A stretch of DNA of 64,000 nucleotides from Misgurnus anguillicaudatus. Taxonomy: Eukaryota; Chordata; Actinopteri; Cypriniformes; Cobitidae. Each line of letters opens with the position of its first letter. The first letter of the stretch is position 1. The notes below the pieces were generated by a model. That model saw only the letters and a list, made by a program, of their open reading frames with translations. It did not search any database and had not been told where the DNA came from. Below, in pieces: positions 54,780 through 64,000 of this stretch. The position numbers and the translations under genes were made by a program. The stretch lies in NCBI RefSeq assembly GCF_027580225.2, contig NC_073358.2:45718001-45782000 (forward strand), in the 5' to 3' direction.

Positions 54780-55765
54780 CAAAGTACAATTACAAGGTCA
54801 AAAAACTCAGGGGGAACTTCAAGTAAATAAATTAGGTCAAGGGGGTTTGGCAGATAAAAAAGTTTGAAAACCCTGTTATATAACATTGCAGTTAAACCTA
54901 TTCTAGTGCACCCCAAAATCAAGGGTATACAATAAAATCTCTTTAACAGAGGGAACAGTGGCACAGGAGCGAAGTTATCTTCCCAGATCCTCTCTGGCCA
55001 TTTAAAGCACACCGAACTGAGCCATTTTCTCTCAGACTACATTTGGTGTTTGCATTCAAAATACCAGAGCTTAGTAAGCCAAATGTACCCATTGTTTTAT
55101 GCTTTACATAAATATTTACGAATGCTGAACCAGAAAGGTTTGGGCTAAATGGACCATAGAAATATTCTGGGCGCTGGGAGAAAGACGGTCCCAGGAGAGC
55201 CACAAGTTGTAAAAATTAATGTTTGTGGCAGCGAGCTAAAGAGATTACAGTTAAACAACATGAAAGCTGTTATTTTTGGTGGATGCTGTTTTTGAGAAGG
55301 GCTCGCTTGCTCGCAGCTGAATTTAACACTAAGATATTGCTGTTTTTTGAGGATGTTGAATTATTAGAAAAGAGATTTAAGTGATCTGAAAGAAAAAATT
55401 GTGTATAAAGTCATCATTAAAATCATGCTCATTAACAAAAAATATGTATTTTGATTAATTAAGAAGATATTTTCATTTCTAATGATGTTTAATGAAACCA
55501 TTCTTAGTGCCAAAAAATATCATAATCTTACACAGAAGCTAAACTTTAACGCCTACAGGATGGATTACTGTTGCAACATTGAATGTTTTTGTGTTAATCC
55601 TAAAGAATGAAAGGAGTTAATTCAAAATGTTTATGAATGCATTTTGTCTATTCGTAAATGAGTTTGAATAAACTGTTGGATGGGTTCAGCAAAAGAGGGA
55701 CTTGAGGTACGCAATCGATTACTCTTTATAATCAAAGTCATTAATAATTTCCAAAATAGTAATTG
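54780..55765. other. Unassigned single-copy-looking block
   Basis: No repeat ends are recognised. The 86-aa and 91-aa minus frames (54,737-55,203) partly overlap the preceding element and have no domain. Mixed composition lies at 54,950-55,330. Confidence 0.35.
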
Positions 55766-55769
55766 TAGA

Positions 55770-56190
55770 GAAACTATATGGTGGTACAGATATTATGCCC
55801 AAGATATTATGCACATGACCAAGTCTCAAGTGCGCCTATATGGGTCTGTAAAGTTTTAGCTCAAAACACACCACATGTAATTTATTATAGCATGTCCAAA
55901 ATGCCCCTATTTGGATGGGAGCAAAAATGCGCTGTTTTCATGTCTGTCCCTTTAAATGTAAATGAGCTACAAATGCTCACTCCCTTACTGTACCAAAAGA
56001 CAATGAACACTTTTGGTTAAAATCGATCTGATTCCGGTGAATACAGACACAGTAGTATCTTTAGTTGCATTCGCGCTACAAACACATTTAGAAAAGCTTT
56101 CTGGTAAAATTAACCAGTCAGTCAGTGGCCGTGGGCGGAGCTTTGTCACTGTGATGTCACATTAACAAGAGAATCAAACCACCATGGCTA
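55770..56190. mobile_element. Diverged DNA-element remnant
   Basis: 'tatggtggtacagatattat', 'gcaaaaatgcgctgttttca' and 'ccctttaaatgtaaatgagc' resemble the internal parts of the TTAA-ended family at 62,229, but less closely. No ends are seen. Confidence 0.45.
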
Positions 56191-56323
56191 ATGAGACTGG
56201 AAAAGGAGAGGGTGGATCATGTTTATAGTATGGTTGTGTTCAGCGTTGGGGAAAGTTACTTTTAAAAGTAATGTATTACAATACTAAGTTACTCCCCAAA
56301 AAAGTACCTAATTGTGTTACTAA

Positions 56324-56830
56324 TGCTGCCTTCACGTGCTATGGGAAAGATGATATTTTCCATTTGTGAACTGGTATTTACCAGCGTGTTGTGTTCAAGT
56401 GCACTTTCCATTTGTGAACTAGAATTTACCAGTTTGCTGCGTTCAAGTGCATTTTCCATTTGTGAACTGATATTTACCATTACTTTTGTTGTCATTAGGA
56501 AAATGAAAGATGGACATCCGGACCTGTTATTTTGGTAAAACAATTTTAGATTGCTTAATTCATCTGCTACAGCAAGAAGATGATTTATCGAAACTGAAAC
56601 AGTAAATAATATGCTGTATAGTTTCTAGATCATAAATAGTAGTGATTTAAGGACGTTGCTGCTGCTCTCCGCCATTTTGAAAAGGTCAAAGGTAATCTCA
56701 TCTCGGCAACTCGGGCATCAAAATATTTTACGAGTTGCCCAGTGGAAAATACCACATGAGGGTGTTCATGTGCATTTTCCAAGTGGAATTTTGGTATTTA
56801 CCATAATTACGATAGCACGTGAAGGCAGCA
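56324..56830. mobile_element. Nested Harbinger-like element with TAA duplication
   Basis: The ends TGCTGCCTTCACGTGCTAT and ATAGCACGTGAAGGCAGCA are inverted. TAA occurs at 56,321-56,323 and 56,831-56,833, the 3-bp TWA-type duplication expected for PIF/Harbinger. The 507-bp body lacks transposase frames and contains a minisatellite. Confidence 0.85.
56355..56500. repeat. 48-bp minisatellite, three copies
   Basis: CATTTGTGAACT recurs at 56,361, 56,409 and 56,457, exactly 48 bp apart. TTCAAGTGCA occurs once in each of the two complete repeats. Confidence 0.9.
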
Positions 56831-57386
56831 TAAGTTACATTTCATGGAAAGTGCTTACGTTACTTTTGAGTTACTTATAAGTTTTTATTTTCTTACATGG
56901 CTGAGGCTTGATCTCTTTCAGGACTAGGTGTTTTTATGAATGAGAAGTTCTGCATTCAAAAATGGCACATTTCCATCTCAAAAATGTCAAGCTCTACGTT
57001 CAGTTTAATTCAGAATTTTTTTATCGTATTCATTAAACTGAAAAGTAACTCGCATTACTTTTTTAAAAAAGTAACTCAAATATTAATGTGTACATTAATA
57101 AAGTAATGCGTTACTTAACTTGTTACTTCAGAAAAGTAATATTATTACGTAATGCACGTCACTTGTAATGCATTACCCCCAACACTGGTTATGTTCACAC
57201 ACTGCCAACACACAATTTGCATAATATGTGCGCTTTTGGTAAAGTGTCTGCCAAAAGCAAAATATCATATACATACAGATAGTTATGGTTTCTAGATATA
57301 GATCCAGCTAGTCATCTAATTGTCCTTGATCTCACTCATCTAAAAACAATGTAGGAGTGTAGGTAATTTTGTATACAGTAGTTTTC

Positions 57387-57530
57387 TGTAGCTCGATGAT
57401 GAAGCATTGTGTTAGTGCAAAAGGTTGTGGGTTTGATCCCAGGGAACACACATGCATGTACATATAAAATGCACTGTAAGTCACTTTGGATAAAAGCATC
57501 TGCCAAATGCATGAATGCAAATGTAGTAGT
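57387..57530 (+). mobile_element. SINE, near full length
   Basis: TAGCTCGATGA (A-box region), GGTTTGATCCC (57,430-57,440, B box) and AGGGAACACACATGC, then the tail TAAGTCACTTTGGATAAAAG and ATCTGCCAAATGCATGAATG. It is one of the two most complete copies. Confidence 0.88.
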
Positions 57531-57559
57531 TCATTCAGAATTGCTGATGTAAACTTGGC

Positions 57560-58400
57560 CACAAGCTAAAGTGATTGCGTCCTCAAATCTAGCTATTGGA
57601 TCCACAACCCATTTATTCATTAATATAATTGTTGTACTTGCTCTCTCATTCTCTCCATCTTATGAATTTATTGTTTTTGGCTACCAGAGGACACTTAAAA
57701 GCCAACTTTATCTTACGATTATTTTGGTTCGGAATCAACTTAACTTCGTACTGCCAAGACTCTTGACCTCTGAATTAACCCACGATAGTCTCCAACATTT
57801 AAACAACATCTGTCGAGGAGTCTTCTGCATCTGCTGAGCCTCAAGAGGAACTTTATCACAGAATATTAATGACGGTTTGATTTACCCACGGTATCAGCGC
57901 CACTCTTTAAACTATAACCCATCAACATTATCAGGGCTTTCTGTTTTCTGTCTCACAGACAGCCTGTCAGAGCCATGGGGCGGACATCAAATCTTTCTTA
58001 ATAATACTCAAAGATCAGAGCGGAGCTGTGGTGCTTGCATGGAATCTAAGACAAATTGTTTCCTCGATTGAGGACGTGTTTCATATTTAGTGCCGCTTGC
58101 TGTGGCATCAATCATATTGCTCATACTTAAGGGTTTTAAAGTAATGCAAAATAATACAAGTTGGCGTGTACTTTAAGTCGCCCCGTACTTTTTGTGCTAT
58201 GTGAAAGTGTGAATAATATTTCAAAAGCTAACCGCATGGCAGTATGTTTTTGCTTTGGCAAAGATCACTCACCTTTCTTTTGAAAATGTAAAAATCTACT
58301 GCAAACATTTATGAAAAATAAGTTTCTTCACACATGTTAATCTTTAACATATTATTAAACAATATCCATAAAGCAAAGATCAAGGAAAAAATAAAAACTG
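57560..58400. other. Unassigned single-copy-looking block
   Basis: No transposon ends are recognised. The frames at 57,571-57,837 and 57,877-58,071 have no domain. 'tatgaatttattgtttttgg' and similar AT-rich words occur at 57,660-57,690. Confidence 0.35.
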
Positions 58401-58408
58401 CGCTCTAC

Positions 58409-58674
58409 TTAAAGTCACAATGAAGTAGCGATTGTCTTATTTTCCTGTAGTGATGTATATCCGTGTGAAATTACTTTTGAAATGAGAAAAAAAGGTGGGG
58501 CGGGACTTGAATTAGTTCACTGAGATTTGATTAGAGATTTGGATTTTTGAAAAAAGATTATAAGGGTGCATGATTTTTTTAAAATAAATAAGTCATTTAA
58601 TAATAAGTCATTTGTAAAAAAATATATATTTATTAAAAAACAATTTTTTAATTTCAACTTCATTGTGACTGTAA
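58409..58674. mobile_element. AGTCACAATGAAGT MITE
   Basis: TTAAAGTCACAATGAAGT at the left faces ACTTCATTGTGACTGTAA at the right. The interior is AT-rich. The flanks TTAA and GTAA may be a degraded TTAA duplication. Confidence 0.75.
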
Positions 58675-58924
58675 ACAAAATGGTTGCAACATGATCTCAC
58701 AAAGTTCTGTGTAATAGTCATGGAATATTTTGCTCATTTATCCATGTCATTGTCACCGATCTCCGCATTTTTCCATTTCCGTACCACGGTTACTCAATTG
58801 TTTTTCCTATTTTTAAACCATTTTCGTGTGAGTTTGGGGTTAGATTTGCGGTTTGGGTTAGGATGTCACTTTAACTATTATTTATACTATTTTTTCCAGA
58901 TTTTTAAACAATTGTTGCCTGACG

Positions 58925-59806
58925 TTAGACCTTACTTAAAGGACAAGTTCGGTATTTTACACTTAAAGCCTTGTTTTCAGATTGTTTATGATGAAATAGA
59001 ACGGTTTTGACTGAAATTTGGACATCTGATGCTGGCCCGAGAATTTTTGGGTGTTTGTTGTATCACCTCCCACCTCTACAATGGCTGCATAGGTGCACTG
59101 CAACAATCCTTCCTAAAATGCATTAAACTTTCGTTTACAAAGACGTGAAACTCACCGAGTGGTCAGGGGTGTTCACTGATATACTCACACAAAAATCACT
59201 GCCAAAGATGCTTTCCAACAGATTTTATCGTAGTTTTTGTCCAACTCCATTGACTTTTCATTGACTTGTATTAGATGTGCTGTGAGGTACGGTACAATTG
59301 GGAAAGGTGGATTATCGCCACCAACTGGGCTGGAGTGTCTGTTATTCAAGTTCTCAACGGAAGAATATACGGGTGTGAGGCGTTTGGAAAAATAGGTCCA
59401 CAAGTTTACAACGAATGCTAAAACACCTGTTGGAACGCATCTTTTGCAGCGATTTTTTGTGTGAGCATATCAGTGAACGCCCTGACCACTCTGTGAGTTT
59501 CACGTCTTTGTAAACGAAAGTTTAATGCATTTTAGGAAGGATTGCTCCAGTGCACCTATGCAGCCATTGCAGAGGTAGTGGGTGATACAACAGAAACCGA
59601 AAATTCTCAGGCCAGCATCATATGTCCAAATTTCAGTCAAAACCGTTCTATTTCCTGTGTAAAATACCGAACTTGTCCTTTAATGTGCAACTTTGCTCTT
59701 TTTATAGATGTTTGTAATTTCTTTATTTTTTAATAAAAAAATTGGTGGGAGGGGTGCCCCCAAACAAATTCTGATTAGGGCCCCCAAGAGGCTCGGGCCG
59801 GCACTG
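58925..59806. mobile_element. Inserted hAT remnant with its left part replaced
   Basis: It ends GGGCCCCCAAGAGGCTCGGG, CCGGCACTG, a hAT-type terminus, followed by GTTAGGGA. The left side reads GTTAGACC before the next element, so GTTAGRNN may be the remains of an 8-bp duplication. The left CAGTG end is missing. Confidence 0.5.
58936..59682 (+). mobile_element. AAGGACAAGTT foldback element, copy 3
   Basis: TTAAAGGACAAGTTCGGTAT at the left faces ACCGAACTTGTCCTTTAA at the right. The paired arms TTTCGTTTACAAAGACGTGA and GTTTCACGTCTTTGTAAACG are clear. Near the right end about 30 bases present in other copies are missing (TTTCCTGTGTAAAATACCG). Confidence 0.85.
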
Positions 59807-60059
59807 GTTAGGGATAGAGTTGGCTTTGGGTTAGGATGTTATTTTATGTTACAGAAAGTCGTTCTAACCCCAAACCCACACGAAAATGGTAAGAAAATAG
59901 GAAAAACAATTGAGTAACCAATACGTGAAACTGACACGGAAAAAGAAAGTCTGTAGTACGGACATGGAAAAATGCGGAGATCCGTGACAATGACATGAAT
60001 TAATGAGCAAAATATTCCGTGACTATAACACGGAAATTCGTGGGATCAGGTTGCATGTG

Positions 60060-61178
60060 TATTGTTTTCCTCTTAAATTAAAAATATTTTGGTGGGTCAT
60101 GAGAAAAACGACCTGTCTATGTAGGTCCTGGAATGATAAAGTTTGGTAACCCCTTTTAACAGAGGTTTCAGGAACCATTCAGTTTGAAAGCTTTTGCAGC
60201 GGCCTTTGAAGCAGACATGGACATGCAGGCCTTCAAGCATGAATCCATGTACAAACTGTTTCTTAAGCCGGTCTGACAGCACAATTTGATTTTTTAAGAC
60301 ACCTTCCGTGGCTGCCTTCCTATAGCCTTCCTTAAATAATAACAGATTACGGATAATCTCCTCTATTGAATGCCATGCGGAATTTCGCAGCGCTAAAACG
60401 TTCCTTGTAAAAGGCTTGCGGGAGGGGCCGGGAAAGAGAAAAATCAGCCTTTTAATAGAAAAACAAATCTTAATGAAAATAAGAGAGCAGGTTTGCTTGT
60501 GTGTTGGGGAATCAAACGAAAGAAACATTAGCCCTTTGAGCGTTTTGTTTTGTTTGTTTATATAACATAAAATCAGTGTTGTTCATGGAGTTATCGCTGA
60601 AGTGCATTCACAAAAAGTCAACACACTTCATTTTCAAGCCACAACAGGCTTTACTTCAAACGGCAGAGTGAAAGATTGAAAAGCCTGTTTTCAGCAGGCA
60701 AAATATCAAGACATGATCAGCTTTCAGACCAGATTGTGTGCTTGATATGTTCCTTTAAGTTCATTCATGAGTGATTGTTTGCAATGGATCTGATCCCCCG
60801 AAGGCTTTCGACCTTCTTAGTTCTCCCATGTTTTAAGGAAATGTCTACTGTTCACATTATAATCATAAACAGCTAAACCAGATGGAAAGACGCCAGCATT
60901 GCGCTACAAAAGCAACACTGGTGATTTAGTTTCAGAGGTGTATTAGATGGGTTATAATTAGCCATGTCTGCCTGTGATGCATGTGAAGAATGTAAATGCA
61001 GTTATTGCAAGTAAGAAAGTGCTTACTGTATATCAGTATAATGGCTGGACATATACAATAAAGACTTATTTCAAAAAAATAAGTATGAATATTAATTTTT
61101 GTTAAAACTATTTTGCAAAAAAAAATCACTCGATAAATGGTAGACATATACTTTTAAATATTTTTTCCTGTTTGACCA
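60060..61178. other. Unassigned block containing the longest open frame
   Basis: The 143-codon minus frame at 60,097-60,528 is the longest in the window. Its translation shows no recognised domain or low-complexity repeat, and there is no splice or promoter context. No transposon ends lie in 60,060-60,930. GGATAATCTCC and TTTTAATAG-type words make it as likely to be conserved noncoding DNA as coding. Confidence 0.35.
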
Positions 61179-61180
61179 TA

Positions 61181-61405
61181 CACTGTAAAAAATTCTTTGC
61201 AGGCTTAATTTTTTTTGGTTAAAATCAACTAATTCATTTGTTATACAGGTGAGATGTTATAACTTAATTATATTTAATGAAATTGACTTTTTTCAACTGT
61301 ATTTTATAAGTTGTAGCAACTCATCTCTTGTCGAGATAAATGATAGTAAGTTGACATGACTTGTAAATCTGAGTTGATTCAACGGAAAAAATTTTTAGGT
61401 GCTAC
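61181..61405. mobile_element. CACTGTAAAAA foldback MITE, copy 4 (right end lost)
   Basis: CACTGTAAAAAATTCTTTGC begins the element. Inner arms with GTTATAACTTAATTATA and GTAGCAACTCATCTCTTG are present. The end degrades after GATTCAACGGAAAAA. Confidence 0.78.
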
Positions 61406-61454
61406 ACTGAATCTCATGGTAATTTCAAGTGTTTAACTTTGAAATATAAAAGCA

Positions 61455-61600
61455 AACATGAATTTCCAATGCTATCTCATGGTAATTTGTACGTATTTTA
61501 TGAGGTGGCTAATTCGTATTAATTCATGATACGATTGTACATTTTTGTATGATTTGCTTTTGCCCCTATGACGTAGGGCATACCTTGGAGGGCCGGAGCA
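61455..61600 (+). repeat. CTCATGGTAATTTGTACG repeat fragment
   Basis: GGTGGCTAATTCGTATTAAT and TTTGCTTTTGCCCCTATGAC are related to the inserted segment at 21,425-21,655. Confidence 0.55.
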
Positions 61601-61667
61601 CTACAGAGTTTAGGTCCAACCCTAATCAAACGTACACAACTGTGATTGTCTATCATGAAGACCTTGG

Positions 61668-62200
61668 TTGTGTCTCAATCAGTAGTTCAGTAGTCAGGGC
61701 ACTGATCAGGGAGTCAGCCATTTTAAGGGCTGTCTCAACCGCAAAATCCTTCCAGTGCACTGGAACATTCGTTCCTTAAAAATTCCCACAATCCAACGCA
61801 AAAACCAGTGAGCATCGATGGTCCCTATTTTCCCTTACAGGACATCATGTGACCTTTTCTGAAGCTCACCAACCGAAAATCACGTGAGCCAACTCAAAAA
61901 ACTTAATGAAATGTGACAGAACTTTAAGACAAACAAATTTCAAGAAATATCCCATATACAGGAAAGGATGCATATGTGTATCCTTCGCGTTCTTCACGTG
62001 CTGAAATCACCCACAATCCTATGCACGCAGCACCGAAGCACACCTTTCAATCACGCAATGATGCAATGAAGTGCACTTGCTAGCCTGTTCCATTTAACGT
62101 GTTCTCCGAATGCTTAAGAGGTGCCTCGCCTAGCCTCTGAAGGAAGTGACTTGTAAGGACTAGTCCTGCCAAGGAAGTATCCTTGACATTGAGAAATGGC
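61668..62200. repeat. Probable DNA-element remnant (GTGTCTCAATCAG)
   Basis: GTGTCTCAATCAGTAG near the left and 'aaatggctagtgtcccaat' near the right look like eroded ends. Internal CCTTCCAGTGCACTGGAA is a local palindrome. No coding domain is seen. Confidence 0.4.
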
Positions 62201-62228
62201 TAGTGTCCCAATGTCAAGTGAGCATATC

Positions 62229-62596
62229 TTAAAGTGGACATTTCACAAGACGTTTTTTAATTCTTTGGTGTCCCCAGAGTACATATGTGAAGTTCAACCT
62301 GAAAATTACAATATAGATCATTTATTATAACATGTTAAAATTGCCACTTTGTAGGTGTGATCAAAATTGTGCCATTTTTGGGTGTGTCCTTTTAAATGCA
62401 AATGAGGTGATCTCTGTACTAAATTGCAGTGCTGTGGTTGGATAGTGCAGATTAAGGGGCGGTATTATCCCCTTCTGACATAACAAGGGGAGCCAAATTT
62501 CAATTACCTATTTTTTCACATGCTTGCAGTTGATCTTTTTCACATTTTTTCACTTAAACATGGAAAAGTCAGATTTTCGTGATATGTCCCCTTTAA
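62229..62596 (+). mobile_element. Complete TTAA-ended MITE, 368 bp
   Basis: TTAAAGTGGACATTTCACAA at the left faces CGTGATATGTCCCCTTTAA at the right. The body has GTGCAGATTAAGGGGCGGTA and TTATCCCCTTCTGACATAAC. Partial copies are at 10,813 and 24,050. TTAA termini suggest a TTAA-targeting superfamily. Confidence 0.82.
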
Positions 62597-62616
62597 TATA
62601 TCTTAATTTAACACAC

Positions 62617-62752
62617 AGTGCTACAAACGTAGAGCATTGCATTAGCAGCACAAAGTTTTGGGGGTTCAATCCCAGGGAACACACATACTGATGTATACCT
62701 TGTAATGCACTGTAGGTCGCTTTTGATAAAAGCATCTGCCAAATGCATAATG
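62617..62752 (+). mobile_element. SINE, near full length
   Basis: A consensus B box GGTTCAATCCC lies at 62,663-62,673. The body is AGGGAACACACATACTG and the tail TGCACTGTAGGTCGCTTTTG, GATAAAAGCATCTGCC-type. The A box is degraded. Confidence 0.88.
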
Positions 62753-62784
62753 ATTGTGAATATGACAATACAAATCACATATAC

Positions 62785-62998
62785 ACTCTGCTGGGTTATT
62801 TTCAACCCGGCATTGGGTCAAAAAGGGAAAATCCCATCGGCGGGGTTGTAATTTAACCCTGTTATTTTAACACATTGGGTCAAATTAAAAAAAAAAAATT
62901 GGCTTAACTGTAACCCAGCTGCTGGGCTTGTCCCTTTTTGACCCAACGCTGGGTTGAAAATAACCCAGCATTTTTTTTTTTTTTTTTTTTTTGAGTAT
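62785..62998. mobile_element. AACCCAGC-type element, complete
   Basis: TGCTGGGTTATTTTCAACCC at the left and GGGTTGAAAATAACCCAGCA at the right are perfect over 19 bases. The inner words GGGTCAAAAAGGGA and TCCCTTTTTGACCC pair too. A T run of about 20 lies at the right. This is the reference copy for the fragments at 14,944, 15,933, 19,258, 20,520 and 21,243. Confidence 0.9.
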
Positions 62999-62999
62999 A

Positions 63000-63780
63000 T
63001 GCTTACAAACATTTCTAGCATACACACATGAATCTCTCTCTGTGCAGAATGGATTGATTTTGCAAGTTTCATCTGTCACTCCACTGAAAACACATAAAGG
63101 AGAATGTTCTGTCATCTCTGGATCTGTTTTGGCCGTGTGCCTGGACCACTGTCAGAGCCTGTGCTGCCGTCCGGCCTCTGAGAACTGCAATGGGCTGCTG
63201 TTTGGAAATGGCTTTACAGCTGTCAGGTCTCATGACACCCGTCACCTCAGCACGCTCAGCTCAGAGGAGAGCGGGATTATTGAAAAGGCCTGAAAATTCC
63301 TTTTGAGAGAAATAGGTTTTGTCACAAAAGGAAAGTTCAGATGAGACGGGCTGTCAGTCCGTCATGTTTTAGATTGGAAAAACATGACATTATTCAAAAG
63401 CTTTTTATCAAGTCATAAAACTTGTCATCACCTGTCTCGCTGACATTTCACAATACTGTATATCATGAGATCCACAGTTGGTACAGATGTTACTGACTGT
63501 AAAAAAGCAACATTATATTTACAAAACATTTCCTCTTCATATTTGTTGTTTGTTGAAATGCACCATGGTAACTATAGATTTCACACAGTTTTTTACTGTA
63601 TATGGTTACCATAAATGTAAACCGTAAAGATGTTGTTAAAAGTTGACAGTTGTGTTGGATATTTTATGACAATTATAATTGTTAGGTACCAAATTGTATT
63701 TATTGTGATTTTACAATATTAAATATGGGTTCGCTTAGCATCTTGCTAAGGTAAAACAAAAGACAAACTTTATATATATA
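63000..63780. other. Unassigned block with an open frame and a small hairpin
   Basis: The 100-aa frame at 62,991-63,293 has no recognised domain and starts inside the preceding element. The interval 63,040-63,420 has mixed GC and no transposon ends. An ACCATGGTAACTATAG-type hairpin scrap lies at about 63,563-63,620. Confidence 0.35.
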
Positions 63781-63781
63781 T

Positions 63782-64000
63782 TAGGGCTGACAAAAGATTA
63801 ATACCTTTTGCATAATTTATGTGTGTGCACTGTGTAATTAATGTATATATATATATAAATACACACACATCAATTTTTGTATTTAAGAAACATTAACATG
63901 TATATTTATATATATTTTGATATATTTCATATTATAAATATAAAAAATATATACCTTAATAAATGTTTTCTTAAAATGTATGTATGTATTTATATATACG
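63782..64000 (+). mobile_element. hAT-type MITE running off the window end
   Basis: It begins TAGGGCTGACAAAAGATTAA, the same terminus as the 6254-6550 element, and continues with 'catcaatttttgtatttaag' and AT repeats. The right end lies beyond the window, so its duplication cannot be read. Confidence 0.75.

Larger units (their letters stand above)
56241..57187 (-). mobile_element. Non-autonomous hAT element carrying a nested insertion
   Basis: The ends CAGCGTTGGGGAAAGTTACT and GCATTACCCCCAACACTG are inverted. The flanks are GTTGTGTT at 56,233-56,240 and GTTATGTT at 57,188-57,195, an 8-bp duplication with one change. It is the same family as 2409-2900 in reverse. The insertion at 56,324-56,830 accounts for about half its length. 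Confidence 0.9.
58685..60055. mobile_element. CACGAAA-type foldback holding two further elements
   Basis: TTGCAACATGATCTCACAAA at the left pairs with TTCGTGGGATCAGGTTGCA at the right. The arms include GTGTAATAGTCATGGAATAT and its inverse. The loop segments GGTTTGGGTTAGGATGTCAC and GGCTTTGGGTTAGGATGTTA are normal for the family. About 880 bp at 58,925-59,806 is foreign. Confidence 0.82.

Noticed and set aside
1..64000. Endogenous retrovirus or LINE with coding capacity
   Set aside because: No paired long terminal repeats, primer-binding sites, or reverse-transcriptase or protease motifs were seen in any listed frame; only short retroelement 3' tails are present.

Overview
The window is vertebrate nuclear DNA, almost certainly from a cyprinid-type teleost. 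It is AT-rich and intron-like or intergenic. It carries tRNA-derived SINEs with a LINE-type tail, many foldback (MITE-like) DNA elements, hAT, Harbinger-like and Tc1-like insertions, and CA/GT, CT and pentanucleotide microsatellites. I find no intact protein-coding gene, no prokaryotic features, no retroviral genes and no CRISPR array. The open frames are short and mostly run through repeats. The only recognisable protein-coding remnant is a frameshifted C-terminal piece of a Tc1 transposase at about 25.1-25.5 kb. One weak candidate exon with good splice signals sits at 30,900-30,982.

Layout. 0-5.2 kb: a SINE with intact Pol III boxes, a larger inverted-repeat element with an adjacent near-perfect hairpin, then a roughly 275-bp tandem array whose units each contain a SINE copy; the array is interrupted by a hAT element and a 249-bp MITE. 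5.2-9.7 kb: a single-copy block with a dense cluster of transcription-factor-like motifs, a hAT MITE with perfect 8-bp duplications, a nested MITE pair and a 0.5-kb palindrome. 9.7-12.1 kb: elements nested three deep, then another nested pair. 13-22.4 kb: long-arm foldbacks, nested insertions and a cluster of short elements built on GCTGGGTTATTTTCAACCC. 22.4-24 kb: single-copy. 24-30 kb: AT-rich element with the Tc1 remnant, split foldback elements and a long A-rich-ended element. 30-36 kb: the candidate exon, a nested foldback and a 190-bp direct duplication. 36-42.8 kb: a potential Z-DNA GT tract, a Charlie-like hAT, another large foldback and an AT-rich satellite with higher-order structure. 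43-50 kb: an 8-bp-TSD hAT MITE inside an older repeat, a TTAA-flanked element and further foldbacks. 50-58 kb: single-copy stretches, an inverted pair of one foldback family, a (TATAA)n tract and a hAT carrying a Harbinger-like insertion. 58-64 kb: a composite nested element, a single-copy block with the longest open frame (judged noncoding), more MITEs and a hAT-like MITE running off the window end.

No genes act together here. The biology of the window is its transposon stratigraphy: at least ten insertions lie inside other elements, and target-site duplications that can be read directly support several of them. The unassigned single-copy-looking blocks are where conserved regulatory DNA would be sought, but conservation cannot be judged from one sequence. 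Superfamily names below rest on termini and target-site duplications read by eye. Repbase or Dfam family names are deliberately not assigned.
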